From: Marinobacter maroccanus
GTDB lineage: Bacteria; Pseudomonadota; Gammaproteobacteria; Pseudomonadales; Oleiphilaceae
DNA length: 64,000 bases
Direction: 5' to 3'
Assembly: GCF_002933275.1 (NCBI RefSeq)
Contig: NZ_PSSX01000006.1
Span: forward strand, 1-64,000
Shown here: in pieces, positions 37,320 through 46,055 of the stretch
How positions within the stretch are numbered: position 1 is the first letter of the stretch
How the letters are laid out: every line of letters begins with the position of its first letter
The notes under the pieces: model-generated
Database searches by the model: none
What the model was told of the DNA's origin: nothing
What the model saw: only the letters and a program-made list of their open reading frames with translations
Position numbers and translations under genes: made by a program

Positions 37320-38531
37320 TCAGACCTTTTTGAACACCAGAGAGGCATTGGTGCCGCCAAAGCCAAAGCTGTTGCTCATCACCAGGTCCAGTTTCTGGTT
37401 ATCCATGCGTTCCCGTACGATCGGGTAGCCTTCGGCTCCCTCGTCCAGGCTCTGGATATTTGCTGACGGAGCAATAAAGCCTTCACGCAGCATGATCAGG
37501 CTGTAAATAGCCTCATGTACGCCCGCCGCGCCCAGGGCATGGCCGCAAAGGGGTTTGGTGGAGCTTAATGGCGGTATTTTGTCGCCAAACGTCTCTTTCA
37601 GGGCTTTCAGCTCGGTGATATCCCCGGCCGGGGTGCTGGTGCCGTGAGTGTTCACGTAGCTGATTTCGCCATCCAGATTCTTCATCGCCTGCTTCATGCA
37701 GCGCACTGCGCCCTCGCCACTCGGGGCAACCATGTCTGCGCCATCGGAAGTTGCACCGAAGCCGACGAGCTCTGCCAGTATATTTGCGCCCCGCGCTTCC
37801 GCGTGCTCCAGCGCTTCGAGAGCCAGCACACCGCCACCACCAGAAATGACGAAGCCGTCGCGGTTCGCGTCATAGGTGCGCGAAGCCATTTCCGGGGTGT
37901 CGTTGTATTTGGTCGACAGAGCGCCCATGGCATCGAACAGAAGGCTGAGGGTCCAGTGGATATCCTCGCCGCCGCCGGCAAACATCACATCCTGGCGCCC
38001 GAGAGCGATAAGGTCCGCGGCATGGCCAATGGAATGCGCGCTGGTGGCGCAGGCAGAGGTGATGCCGTAGTTGATGCCACGAATGCCGAACCCGGTTGCC
38101 AGTGACGCGTTAATGGCACTGCCCATGGTGCGGGGCACACGATAGGGGCCAACCCGGCGGATGCCGCGGTCGCGATGGGTGTCGATGGAGTCGAGAAGCT
38201 CAACCGTCGAGGCGCCACCCTGGCCAAAGATAATACCGGTGGTATCTGCCTTGATGTGCTCGTCGGTCAGCCCGGCCTGTTCGATGGCTTCGAGCATTGC
38301 CAGATAGGTATAGCCAGAAGCCGGGCACATGAAACGCCAAAGTTTCCGGTCAATCAGTTCGGGCAGGTTCAGGTTGATCTGGCCGCATATGTGGCTGCGC
38401 AGACCGTTATCCCGGGCTTCATCGCTGAAACCGATGCCGGAACGGGATTCCTTGAGTGACTGGGCGACTTCCTTCTGGTTGGTACCAAGGCTGGAAACTA
38501 TGCCCATACCGGTGATTACAACACGACGCAT
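37320..38531 (-). CDS. fabB: 3-oxoacyl-ACP synthase I (FabB)
   Basis: This 403-residue condensing enzyme extends acyl-ACP in fatty-acid synthesis and is needed for unsaturated chains. Cys161 in [14 protein letters not shown] is the active-site nucleophile, with histidines in [11 protein letters not shown] and [15 protein letters not shown]. It follows fabA by 11 bases, the standard fabAB operon. Confidence 0.97.
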   Translation of the reverse strand: MRRVVITGMGIVSSLGTNQKEVAQSLKESRSGIGFSDEARDNGLRSHICGQINLNLPELIDRKLWRFMCPASGYTYLAMLEAIEQAGLTDEHIKADTTGIIFGQGGASTVELLDSIDTHRDRGIRRVGPYRVPRTMGSAINASLATGFGIRGINYGITSACATSAHSIGHAADLIALGRQDVMFAGGGEDIHWTLSLLFDAMGALSTKYNDTPEMASRTYDANRDGFVISGGGGVLALEALEHAEARGANILAELVGFGATSDGADMVAPSGEGAVRCMKQAMKNLDGEISYVNTHGTSTPAGDITELKALKETFGDKIPPLSSTKPLCGHALGAAGVHEAIYSLIMLREGFIAPSANIQSLDEGAEGYPIVRERMDNQKLDLVMSNSFGFGGTNASLVFKKV

Positions 38532-38542
38532 CCTGTTAACTC

Positions 38543-39052
38543 CTAAAAATCATCGGTCGAGGTGAACATGCCAACCCGCAGGTCTTTGGCAGTGTAGATT
38601 TCCCGGCCGTCTACTTCCATCCGGCCATCAGCGATTGCCATGGTCAGCTTGCGTCTGATCACGCGCTTGAGATCCAGACGGTAAGTAACCTTCTTGGCTG
38701 TGGGCAACACCTGGCCGGTAAACTTCACTTCACCAGCGCCCAGGGCGCGACCCTTGCCTTCACCGCCACCCCAGGCCAGGAAGAAACCTACCAACTGCCA
38801 CATGGCGTCCAGGCCAAGACAGCCCGGCATCACGGGATCGTCAACAAAGTGCACCTTGAAGAACCACAGGTCCGGATTGATGTCGAGCTCCGCTACCAGG
38901 CTGCCCTTGCCGTAGAGGCCGTCGTCGTCAGCGATATGCGTGACGCGGTCAAACATCAGCATTTCATTGATGGGTAGACGCATGGAGCCAGGAAAGAGCT
39001 CGCCGTGGCCGCATTTGATCAGGTCTTCTTTATCAAAATGATCCGGGTTCAT
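38543..39052 (-). CDS. fabA: 3-hydroxydecanoyl-ACP dehydratase/isomerase FabA
   Basis: This 169-residue hot-dog-fold enzyme makes and isomerises trans-2-decenoyl-ACP, starting unsaturated fatty-acid synthesis. The catalytic His68 and Asp82 are in [23 protein letters not shown]-type sequence (positions 65-86). The start at 39052 gives the usual length; a 12-residue longer start at 39088 is possible because neither has a strong Shine-Dalgarno. Confidence 0.96.
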   Translation of the reverse strand: MNPDHFDKEDLIKCGHGELFPGSMRLPINEMLMFDRVTHIADDDGLYGKGSLVAELDINPDLWFFKVHFVDDPVMPGCLGLDAMWQLVGFFLAWGGGEGKGRALGAGEVKFTGQVLPTAKKVTYRLDLKRVIRRKLTMAIADGRMEVDGREIYTAKDLRVGMFTSTDDF

Positions 39053-39218
39053 AGTGCCAGTATCTCTGTTACAAAATGATTTCCTCATACTTTAGCTCGA
39101 ATTTCGCGAGGAGCTATTGACCTTTAGTGGATGATTGCCGCTTTGGAGTTCCCGGATTGGGACTTTTTGGTCTGTTTAATGAGCGACAAGGTCGGTTTTC
39201 TTCCGCCTTGGAAGCGAC

Positions 39219-40403
39219 TCAACCTTCGCGGCCATCAGGCCTTGGGCTGGCCAGGATGCCGGTGTACCGGTACAGGAACATACCGAAGGCAAACAACCAG
39301 AGCAGGGTGCTGCTGCCAATCCCGGGGTGCCAGGGAATGATTTCGAATGCTGTGAGCACCCGTATCAGTGCGGCTAGATGAATTGCAACGAACGCAAGCA
39401 CCATGCCTTTGGGCAGCACCAGGGGTCTGCCGCTGTGGCCGAGGGCGACCCGGGCAATGACCCCGAGAATCAGGCACGCGACCGCGCCGGTTCCGGCGGC
39501 GTGACTCCAGGCGTTGGAAGGCCAGCCTGCGAACAATGTACCCGCCAGCAGGAACAGGGACACCGGCACCCAAAGTATTGACAGGTGCAGAATCCAGAGC
39601 AGTGGTTCCTGGCGAACGAGCCAGCCTTTCCAGCCAGCAAGACGCACAAGCATAAGCACGCCAGACAGCAGGGCCAGCACACCGGTCACGGTTTGCCAGC
39701 CGGTGACCAGTGATGCCATCAGCAGAATCAGGCTGAATACAGTTGCCATATCCAGCGCGGGCACCGTTTTCACTGCGGTGCTGTCGAGGCCCCGCTGGCG
39801 CAGCCATCCGGTTGAAAATGCCGGAGTGATGCGACCACCGATAATGCTGATCAGTGCCATGGCCATGATCAGGGCGCCATAGCTGAAGGCCATGTCGAGC
39901 CGGGTTACAAAGCCGATCTGCATCAGCCAGAGCAGGCCGAGAACCACCATGATCATCAGTTGCCGTTTTTGCCGCGCGTGCCAGATTCGCCAGCCGGCAT
40001 CCACCATAACCAGGGGCAGGAATGCCAGATTCACGCCCTGAACCAGCCAGTAAGGCAGTTCGGCACCGGTTGCCAGCAGCAGACGGCCAGCCAGCCAGAC
40101 ACCCCAGAGCAGCACCAATCTGAATCCGTGGGTGCGTTCCGTCTGAGTCCAGACGCACACTGCGGTTAGCAGGAACCCCGCGATTGCTGCCGACAAAAAA
40201 CCGAACAGCATCTCGTGCTGGTGCCAGAACAAACCGGGCATGGCCAGCGGTAGGTTGATAACACCGTTTACCTGCATCACCCAGAGCGGAATGGCGGCAA
40301 GGGCCAGAACGGTCATCGACAGAAAGAAAATCCTGAAAGGATAGGAAAATAACTGACCGACGCTGGCAGACGCCCGTTCAGGGGATGTTGGAATGGCCTG
40401 CAT
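39219..40403 (-). CDS. nnrS: NnrS family haem- and copper-containing membrane protein
   Basis: This 394-residue protein has about twelve membrane helices. Conserved histidines and the motif FWHQHEMLFGFLSAAIAGFLLTA mark NnrS, a family linked to protection from nitric oxide and found near denitrification genes. GGGAGA precedes the ATG. It is divergent from sirB; the shared 123-base region holds an inverted repeat at 40414. Confidence 0.9.
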   Translation of the reverse strand: MQAIPTSPERASASVGQLFSYPFRIFFLSMTVLALAAIPLWVMQVNGVINLPLAMPGLFWHQHEMLFGFLSAAIAGFLLTAVCVWTQTERTHGFRLVLLWGVWLAGRLLLATGAELPYWLVQGVNLAFLPLVMVDAGWRIWHARQKRQLMIMVVLGLLWLMQIGFVTRLDMAFSYGALIMAMALISIIGGRITPAFSTGWLRQRGLDSTAVKTVPALDMATVFSLILLMASLVTGWQTVTGVLALLSGVLMLVRLAGWKGWLVRQEPLLWILHLSILWVPVSLFLLAGTLFAGWPSNAWSHAAGTGAVACLILGVIARVALGHSGRPLVLPKGMVLAFVAIHLAALIRVLTAFEIIPWHPGIGSSTLLWLFAFGMFLYRYTGILASPRPDGREG

Positions 40404-40413
40404 AGATGTCTCC

Positions 40414-40438
40414 CATATACATGTATTCTTGGTATATG
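40414..40438. promoter_or_regulatory. Inverted repeat upstream of nnrS (possible operator)
   Basis: CATATAC (40414-40420) and GTATATG (40432-40438) are perfect arms 11 bases apart, and ATACATGTAT inside is itself palindromic. It sits immediately upstream of the nnrS ribosome site. It does not match the FNR consensus; an NO-responsive regulator is possible but unproven. Confidence 0.35.
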
Positions 40439-40526
40439 TTAAACCCTGCCACCTTCGTTAACCATACCTGCTTGGGGGTAGATTGCGTACAATGGCCGCA
40501 AGCCATTCAGTCACAAAGGAAATTCC

Positions 40527-40898
40527 ATGACGTCGTACATGATTCTGAAGCACCTGCACATGACCACCGCGTACCTGACCATCACCCTGTTTGCCCTGCG
40601 TCTGCTGCTGGACGCTGTTGGAAGACCAGGCTGGCGCCAGACACCGCTTCGGTTTATCCCCCACATCAACGACACCATTCTGCTGGTGGCGGCGATCTCA
40701 CTGGTTTTTGTGGCCGGGTACGCTTCGGCCATGCCCGGGTGGCTGATTGCCAAAATTGTCTTGCTGTTCGGCTACATCATTGCCGGCGTCTTTGCCCTGA
40801 AAACCACCCTCGGCAAGCCCGTTCGGATTTCCGCTGCGGTACTCGCTCTGGTGCAGGTGAGCGCCATCCTGCATCTGGCCATGACCAAGCCATTCTGA
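40527..40898 (+). CDS. SirB family integral membrane protein
   Basis: This 123-residue protein has four predicted helices with MILKHLHMTTAYLTITLFALR and FIPHINDTILLVAAISL, matching the SirB/SirB2 family. The biochemical role is unknown; in denitrifying bacteria it often adjoins nnrS or nor genes, as here. AAGGA precedes the ATG. It converges on the sodium-channel gene with a 1-base gap. Confidence 0.88.
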   Translation: MTSYMILKHLHMTTAYLTITLFALRLLLDAVGRPGWRQTPLRFIPHINDTILLVAAISLVFVAGYASAMPGWLIAKIVLLFGYIIAGVFALKTTLGKPVRISAAVLALVQVSAILHLAMTKPF

Positions 40899-40899
40899 G

Positions 40900-41721
40900 T
40901 CAGCGCTTGTCGCTGATCTGCTTCGTCAGCTCCGCCAGTTGAACCTGAACGGCCTGGAGCTGGCGGGCAATCTCATCCCGCTCATCATGGGCCTTCTGGG
41001 CCTGCTTGGCGTTCTGCTCCTCGCTCATGACCTCCAGGATCGCCCCGATCATCATGTTCAGGAATACAAACGCTGTCAGGAAAATAAAGGTGATGTAGAA
41101 AACCCAGCTGAGCGGGTATTGCTCCATGGTGGCGTACATCACGTCCGTCCAGTCCTCGAAGGTGGCCACTCGGAACAGGGTCAGCATGGCAATGGCCACG
41201 TCGCCCCAGAGCTCCTCATCGACGCTGGCGAAGAACATCGAGCCCATGGCCGCGTAGATATAGAAAATGATAAACATCAGCAGGGCGATATAGCCCATGC
41301 GCGGAATCGCTTTTAACAGCGAGTTGATCAGGAACCGGAGCTCCGGAACCACAGACACTAGACGCAACACCCGGAACACCCGCAACAGACGCCCCAGCAA
41401 AACCGCTTCGGAGTTATCCAGAGGAATCAGGCTGCCGATCACCACCAGGGTGTCGAACAGGTTCCAGCCGTCGAACAGAAATCGCTTTTTGTTGGCGCAC
41501 ACACCAAAGCGGAACAGGATCTCCACCAGGAAAAACAGGGTGATGGCGTTGTCCATGAGGATCAGCGACTTCTCCACCAGGGGTGGCAGATCATAGGTTT
41601 TGGCGCCAATGGTCAGGGCCGACAGGATGATGATGGTGATGACTGCGCCCTGAAAAATCTTGCTGGATTCAATGTGGCGGAGTTTCTCGAAACCGGAGGC
41701 GGGGCTTAATTGGGACGACAT
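40900..41721 (-). CDS. Bacterial voltage-gated sodium channel (BacNav/NaChBac family)
   Basis: This 273-residue protein is one six-helix channel subunit, which assembles as a tetramer. The voltage sensor S4 carries Arg111, Arg114, Arg117 and Arg120 at every third position. The pore loop reads TFEDWT (187-192), with Glu189 aligned to the Glu of the sodium-selective TLESWS filter. The S6 helix is followed by a heptad coiled coil (about 240-273), as in NaChBac-type channels. Ion selectivity is inferred from the filter. It is transcribed alone. Confidence 0.9.
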   Translation of the reverse strand: MSSQLSPASGFEKLRHIESSKIFQGAVITIIILSALTIGAKTYDLPPLVEKSLILMDNAITLFFLVEILFRFGVCANKKRFLFDGWNLFDTLVVIGSLIPLDNSEAVLLGRLLRVFRVLRLVSVVPELRFLINSLLKAIPRMGYIALLMFIIFYIYAAMGSMFFASVDEELWGDVAIAMLTLFRVATFEDWTDVMYATMEQYPLSWVFYITFIFLTAFVFLNMMIGAILEVMSEEQNAKQAQKAHDERDEIARQLQAVQVQLAELTKQISDKR

Positions 41722-41939
41722 GGCAGGCGGCGGCTCCAGATAATTCGGGGAAGGCCGAATTCTAAAGGGCCGGGACGCAATTGGATAGCCTGAATGACAG
41801 GCGAAACCTGTTGTACCGCGTAACTGGAGGCAATTAGCAGGATTTATTCAGCTTGATCAGAAATATTCATTCGTGCGATGGGCAAACCCTTCCCATAATC
41901 AGGTCACAAACAACAAAACCAATAAGCGAGTGACATTCC

Positions 41940-43292
41940 ATGGAAGATAGACCGGAGTTAGCCGGCTGGCGCTGGGGGCCGTTCACTTTCCGCGTGCCGT
42001 TTTACCACACGCGCCTGTGCTGGTCCGAGTTCCTGCAGGGGCTGTTTGTTTCCGCCGCCACAGGCCTGGCGCTGATCCCCGTTATGACCGCCTTCTTTGG
42101 TCTGAGCTTTGAAGAAGCCGTGGCGTTATCCATGATTCACGCCTCCCTGATTGCCTCGGCGGTGATCTTTTTCGGCGAGCCCTACGCGGGAGGCTGGATT
42201 ACCCCGGCGTTACCCCTGATTCTGGCGTTTGTGATAGGCGGCTATGAGGACCCGGTCAGCCGCTTCCAGGCAATGACCGCCTTGAGTCTGGTATTCGCCA
42301 CCCTTGTGCTGTTTCTCGGGATTACCGGCCTGGGCCGGCGCTTTGTGATCTGGCTGCCCGACACCCTCAAGGCGGGTATTATCCTGGGCGCCTCGATTGC
42401 CGCGCTTAAGCGGGTCTTCGTGGATGACGCCGAACGCTTTCTGCTTGAGCAGCCCATTGCCACGGGGCTTGCCTGCGCCATCTGCCTGATATTCACTTTC
42501 TCGATCCCGATGCAGAAGCTCAAGGAACGGAGCCGTTTCTTCTTCATGCTGGGAGCCCTGGGCCTGCTGCCGGGCTTCCTGGCCGCGGCCATCGTCGGAC
42601 CACTGGTGGGCGAGGTGACCTTCGATATCCAGTGGGGGTTCCTGGTGCCACCTCTGGGTGAGGCCCTGGCGAAAGTGTCTCCGCTGGCCATTGGCTGGCC
42701 GTCCCAGGAAATGATTCTCCAGAGCATTCCCCTGGCGCTGATTGCCTACATCATTCTGTTCGGCGATCTGGTTACCGGTAACGAAGTCCTGCGGGAAGGC
42801 TTGAAGGTGCGCAAGGATGAGCATGTGGATATCAACCTCAACCGCACTCATTTCTCCCTGTCGATCCGCAACGCCATCATGGGTATTGTGGCGCCCTTTT
42901 TCCCGACCCAGGGCGCCGTCTGGACTGGCGTGCACGTGATTGTGGTGCAACGCTGGAAGCAGGGGCCGAAGGCGATGAACAGCCTGCACAGCGGCCTGGC
43001 CTCCTACTACCTGATGGGCCTGCCGTTTATCTTCTTCCTGTTGCCACTGCTGACCGGGCTCAAACCGTTGCTGGGTGTTGCCCTGTCGCTGACCCTGGTG
43101 CTTACCGGCTTTGCCTGCGCTTACATTGCCATGTCGATCCCGAGGGATAATGCTTCCCGGGGCACGGTGGTTCTGATTGGCGCCGCCCTGGCGTTCTTTG
43201 AGCCGTGGATGGGGCTGTTGATTGGCGTGGTGGCTACGCTGGCACTGGTGGGCTGGGACCGGAGCCCGGATCCAATTCCCCACGACGAGTGA
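41940..43292 (+). CDS. Polytopic permease, SLC23/NCS2-like, substrate unknown
   Basis: This 450-residue protein has about 12-14 helices without a C-terminal STAS domain. The organisation and central GDLVTGNEVLREG region recall the uracil/xanthine permease (NCS2/SLC23) and SulP superfamily. I cannot name the substrate. It starts at an ATG with only a weak Shine-Dalgarno, 218 bases from the divergent channel gene; that gap shows no other gene. Confidence 0.65.
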   Translation: MEDRPELAGWRWGPFTFRVPFYHTRLCWSEFLQGLFVSAATGLALIPVMTAFFGLSFEEAVALSMIHASLIASAVIFFGEPYAGGWITPALPLILAFVIGGYEDPVSRFQAMTALSLVFATLVLFLGITGLGRRFVIWLPDTLKAGIILGASIAALKRVFVDDAERFLLEQPIATGLACAICLIFTFSIPMQKLKERSRFFFMLGALGLLPGFLAAAIVGPLVGEVTFDIQWGFLVPPLGEALAKVSPLAIGWPSQEMILQSIPLALIAYIILFGDLVTGNEVLREGLKVRKDEHVDINLNRTHFSLSIRNAIMGIVAPFFPTQGAVWTGVHVIVVQRWKQGPKAMNSLHSGLASYYLMGLPFIFFLLPLLTGLKPLLGVALSLTLVLTGFACAYIAMSIPRDNASRGTVVLIGAALAFFEPWMGLLIGVVATLALVGWDRSPDPIPHDE

Positions 43293-43316
43293 CGCGCCGA
43301 TGGCAGATCCCTGGTC

Positions 43317-43775
43317 TCAGCCCGCCTGGCCCAGGATGATCTGCCAATCCTCATCACTGACAGGCATGACGGATAGCCGGTTACCTTTGCGAACCAGGGG
43401 CAGGTCTTCGAGCCCGGCCATGGATTTCAGCTCCGCCAGCGGGATCAACCTTGGCAGGGTGCGAACATACTTCATGTCGACAGCTTGCCAGCGAGGCTTC
43501 TCCTTCGTGCTCTTGCCATCGTAGTAGGGCGATTCCGGGTCAAACTGGGTTGGGTCCGGATAACCGCTGCGAACAACCTTGACTATTCCGGCAATCCCGA
43601 TGTGCTTGCAGCTGGAGTGATAGAGGAAAACTTCGTCGCCCTCTGCCATTTGGGCCAGGAAATTCCGGGCCTGGTAGTTACGCACGCCGTCCCACGGGAT
43701 CACCCCGTCCGGGGCTTTGGCAAAATCCTCAATGCCACATTCCGCGGGTTCTGATTTAACCAGCCACTTGGCCAT
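43317..43775 (-). CDS. EVE domain protein
   Basis: This 152-residue protein is a single EVE domain. It contains WLVKSEPAECGIEDF, WDGVRNYQARNFL, GDEVFLYHSSCKHIGIAGI and the C-terminal RLSVMPVSDEDWQIIL. EVE folds are PUA-like and recognise modified bases or RNA; no partner nuclease or modification gene adjoins. ATG at 43775 follows GGGAGA; the longer frame is not conserved. Confidence 0.93.
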   Translation of the reverse strand: MAKWLVKSEPAECGIEDFAKAPDGVIPWDGVRNYQARNFLAQMAEGDEVFLYHSSCKHIGIAGIVKVVRSGYPDPTQFDPESPYYDGKSTKEKPRWQAVDMKYVRTLPRLIPLAELKSMAGLEDLPLVRKGNRLSVMPVSDEDWQIILGQAG

Positions 43776-43828
43776 GATGTTTCTCCCATTTACCGAATCA
43801 GCCTCATTCCAGTCCCCGCGATTATACG

Positions 43829-43850
43829 AAAAAGCCCCGCAGTGCGGGGC
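43829..43850 (-). terminator. Rho-independent terminator after the NNP transporter gene
   Basis: On the leftward strand GCCCCGC-ACT-GCGGGGC is followed by TTTTT, 27 bases after the stop at 43877. Confidence 0.8.
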
Positions 43851-43876
43851 AACGAGGGGCAATCAATCAAGCGGCG

Positions 43877-45238
43877 TCAGGATTGGCCGGCTGTTGGCGG
43901 TGGCGCCAGAGGTTCTTTGGGTTTTTTCCGGTTCAGTGGATAAAACAGCTGTGGCGAGGCCAGTTCCGGCAAATCCGTTCTTTCCTCGTTGGCGGCCCAC
44001 TCCACCCGCTCGGCAGAGCGGATCGCGTAGTGCATCCACGCCAGGGCAGCTGCAACGATCACAAACATCAGCATAAAGCAGCTCTGCCAGATGCCCGTAA
44101 GGTCGTTCAGTACACCGAAGGTCAGTGGCAGGATAAATCCTCCAAGCCCGCCAATCATGCCGACCACACCGCCTACGGCGCCGACATGCATGGGGTAGTA
44201 AACCGGAATGTGTTTGTACACCGCTGCCTTGCCCAGGGACATAAAGAATCCGAGGATAAAGATCAGCGCCACGAACATGGGCAGGTTCATGGCCAGGGTA
44301 AAGCGGATATCGCCATCAATGCCCTGAACGACGTAGTCGGTGGGCGGATAGCTCAGCAGAAACGTGCACAGAACCGACGCACCGAAGGTCCAGTACATTA
44401 CTCGACGGGCGCCGAAACGGTCAGACATCCAGCCGCCGAGAATCCGGAACAGGGAGGCCGGAATGGTGTAGAGCGCGGCAATGATGCCGGCGGTTTTGAT
44501 ATCCAGGCCGTAAACGCCAATCAGGAAGTGCGGCAGCCAGAGCGCCAAAGCCACAAAGGCGCCGAACACAAAGAAGTAGTACAGGGCAAAGCGCCAGACT
44601 CTCAGCTCCCGCAGAGGCTCCATCTGCTCCAGAAAAGACTTGGACTTGCTGCCAGCCCGCTCTGCCGCCATGGGATCTTCCTTGGCCAGCAGAATGAAAA
44701 CGACGCCCATGATCGCCAGCACCGTGGCGTAGATCTGCGCGGTGCTTTCCCAGCCGAATGCCACCAGCAGGAACGGAGCCCCGAAATTGGTCACCGCTGC
44801 GCCCACATTGCCCGCCCCGAAAATGCCCAGTGCCGTGCCCTGACGCTCCGGTTCAAACCAGGCCGCCGTGTAGGCAACCCCCACGATAAAGGCACCACCT
44901 GCCAGCCCAACGCCCAGGGCACCTACCAACAGCATGAGGTAAGTGGTTGCGAAGGTGAGCAGGTACACGCAGGCGGCGGTCGTAAGCATCAGAATGCCGA
45001 AGACCCAGCGGCCGCCGTACCGGTCTGTCCATATGCCCAGGAAAAGTCGACTTATCGAGCCGGTAAGAATGGGGGTGGCCATTAGCAGACCCAACTGGGT
45101 ATCCGACAGCCCGAGATCCTCGCTGATGCGAATCCCGATGATGGAGAAAATCGTCCACACCGCAAAGCACAGGGTGAAGGCGAAAGTGGATAAACCCAGC
45201 GCGCGATATTGCTCGGGTTTTGACGGGCTAATAGCCAT
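43877..45238 (-). CDS. NNP-family MFS nitrate/nitrite transporter (NarK1-like)
   Basis: This 453-residue protein has twelve helices. Two NNP signatures are visible: AGGAFIVGVAYTAAWFEPE...GIFGAGNVGAAVTNFGAP and GAVGGVVGMIGGLGGF. MAISPSKPEQYRALGLST at the start and its general form resemble NarK1-type nitrate/proton symporters. ATG at 45238 follows AGGAGGGG, excluding a longer frame. It is divergent from uspA; the 309-base shared region contains the GGTA motifs and an FNR-like site. Confidence 0.88.
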   Translation of the reverse strand: MAISPSKPEQYRALGLSTFAFTLCFAVWTIFSIIGIRISEDLGLSDTQLGLLMATPILTGSISRLFLGIWTDRYGGRWVFGILMLTTAACVYLLTFATTYLMLLVGALGVGLAGGAFIVGVAYTAAWFEPERQGTALGIFGAGNVGAAVTNFGAPFLLVAFGWESTAQIYATVLAIMGVVFILLAKEDPMAAERAGSKSKSFLEQMEPLRELRVWRFALYYFFVFGAFVALALWLPHFLIGVYGLDIKTAGIIAALYTIPASLFRILGGWMSDRFGARRVMYWTFGASVLCTFLLSYPPTDYVVQGIDGDIRFTLAMNLPMFVALIFILGFFMSLGKAAVYKHIPVYYPMHVGAVGGVVGMIGGLGGFILPLTFGVLNDLTGIWQSCFMLMFVIVAAALAWMHYAIRSAERVEWAANEERTDLPELASPQLFYPLNRKKPKEPLAPPPTAGQS

Positions 45239-45327
45239 GTTTCCCCTCCTTTCAGGTATCCATCGAGTGCTGTCTGAAAGCACCTCTTAAACCATACCAA
45301 AAACAGGGTTTTTCCATGCGGGGCATT

Positions 45328-45366
45328 GGAGGTACCTCCTGCTGGGTGCAGTGGTGGTAGGCAATC
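45328..45366 (-). promoter_or_regulatory. Paired GGTA motifs upstream of the NarK1-like gene
   Basis: A perfect palindrome GGAGGTACCTCC (45328-45339) is followed by GTGGTGGTAGGCAATCTG, the two GGTA cores being 25 bases apart. The second closely matches a motif upstream of narK (50113-50130). On the other strand they read TACCTCC and TACCACC, near to but not equal to the NarL heptamer TACYYMT. The rest of 45239-45547 has no gene. Confidence 0.4.
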
Positions 45367-45429
45367 TGAGGCTTTTAGGGGGCAGGGGATAGACCCTTGA
45401 TTTCTCTCGTGGGGTACGCGTTGTCAGGG

Positions 45430-45443
45430 TTGATTTACGTCAA
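45430..45443 (+). promoter_or_regulatory. FNR/ANR-like site for uspA and the second NNP transporter
   Basis: TTGAT-TTAC-GTCAA matches 9 of 10 defined bases of TTGAT-N4-ATCAA. A -10-like GCTAAT at 45467-45472 would put transcription start near 45479 and the site centre near -42, the class II activator position. Confidence 0.6.
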
Positions 45444-45547
45444 TTATGGGCGGCGCCGGAGTGTGGGCTAATGCTGACAGATATCAATGGATGCCCCTTG
45501 AAATGACTTTTGAAAGGGCGCCGAAAACGCCCTCGGGAGAACCCAAA

Positions 45548-46009
45548 ATGAAAATCATGATTGCCTACGACGGCTCGCGAAATGCCAGGTTGGCACTGGC
45601 TCAGACCATCACCATGTTTCGCGATCTCAAACCCGTCATCACCCTGGTTGCAGTTGCCGAGAATCCGCGGGACATCACCTCTGGAAACGAGGACATGTTC
45701 CAGCAAGAAGTGACAGAGCTCAAAAACCACCTGGCTGAGGCGATGGAGGTCTGCGAGCAGGAGCAGGTCTCTGCTGAGAACATGCTTCTGGAGGGCGACC
45801 CGAGAAAGATGCTGCTGTTCGCCGCGGAAAAGAAGGTCCACCCGGAGATGCTGGTTATCGCACGCCACAGCCACGAGCCCGACGGTGGCTTCATTGCCCG
45901 CTCACTGACCTATTTCGTGGACGAACTGGATTACATGACCTTCGGCAGCGTGAGTTCCTTCCTTGCCCGCCGCATCCAGTGCCCGCTTCTTATTCTGCCC
46001 AGCCGTTGA
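45548..46009 (+). CDS. Universal stress protein (UspA family)
   Basis: This 153-residue single-domain Usp starts MKIMIAYDGSRNARLAL and ends with FLARRIQCPLLILPS. The usual ATP-binding G-x2-G-x9-G(S/T) stretch is altered here around FGSVSSFLAR, so nucleotide binding is uncertain. ATG at 45548 has GGGAGA upstream. It is 46 bases ahead of an NNP transporter and follows an FNR-like site, consistent with anaerobic expression. Confidence 0.88.
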   Translation: MKIMIAYDGSRNARLALAQTITMFRDLKPVITLVAVAENPRDITSGNEDMFQQEVTELKNHLAEAMEVCEQEQVSAENMLLEGDPRKMLLFAAEKKVHPEMLVIARHSHEPDGGFIARSLTYFVDELDYMTFGSVSSFLARRIQCPLLILPSR

Positions 46010-46055
46010 GTCTGGCCATAACCGTTTCTGTACCTGAAAGCCCAGGGAGGCTGAC

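Noticed and set aside
42210-43283. A 357-codon leftward frame opposite the SLC23-like permease
   Set aside because: The permease on the + strand has proper membrane helices; the antisense product is hydrophilic and low in complexity.
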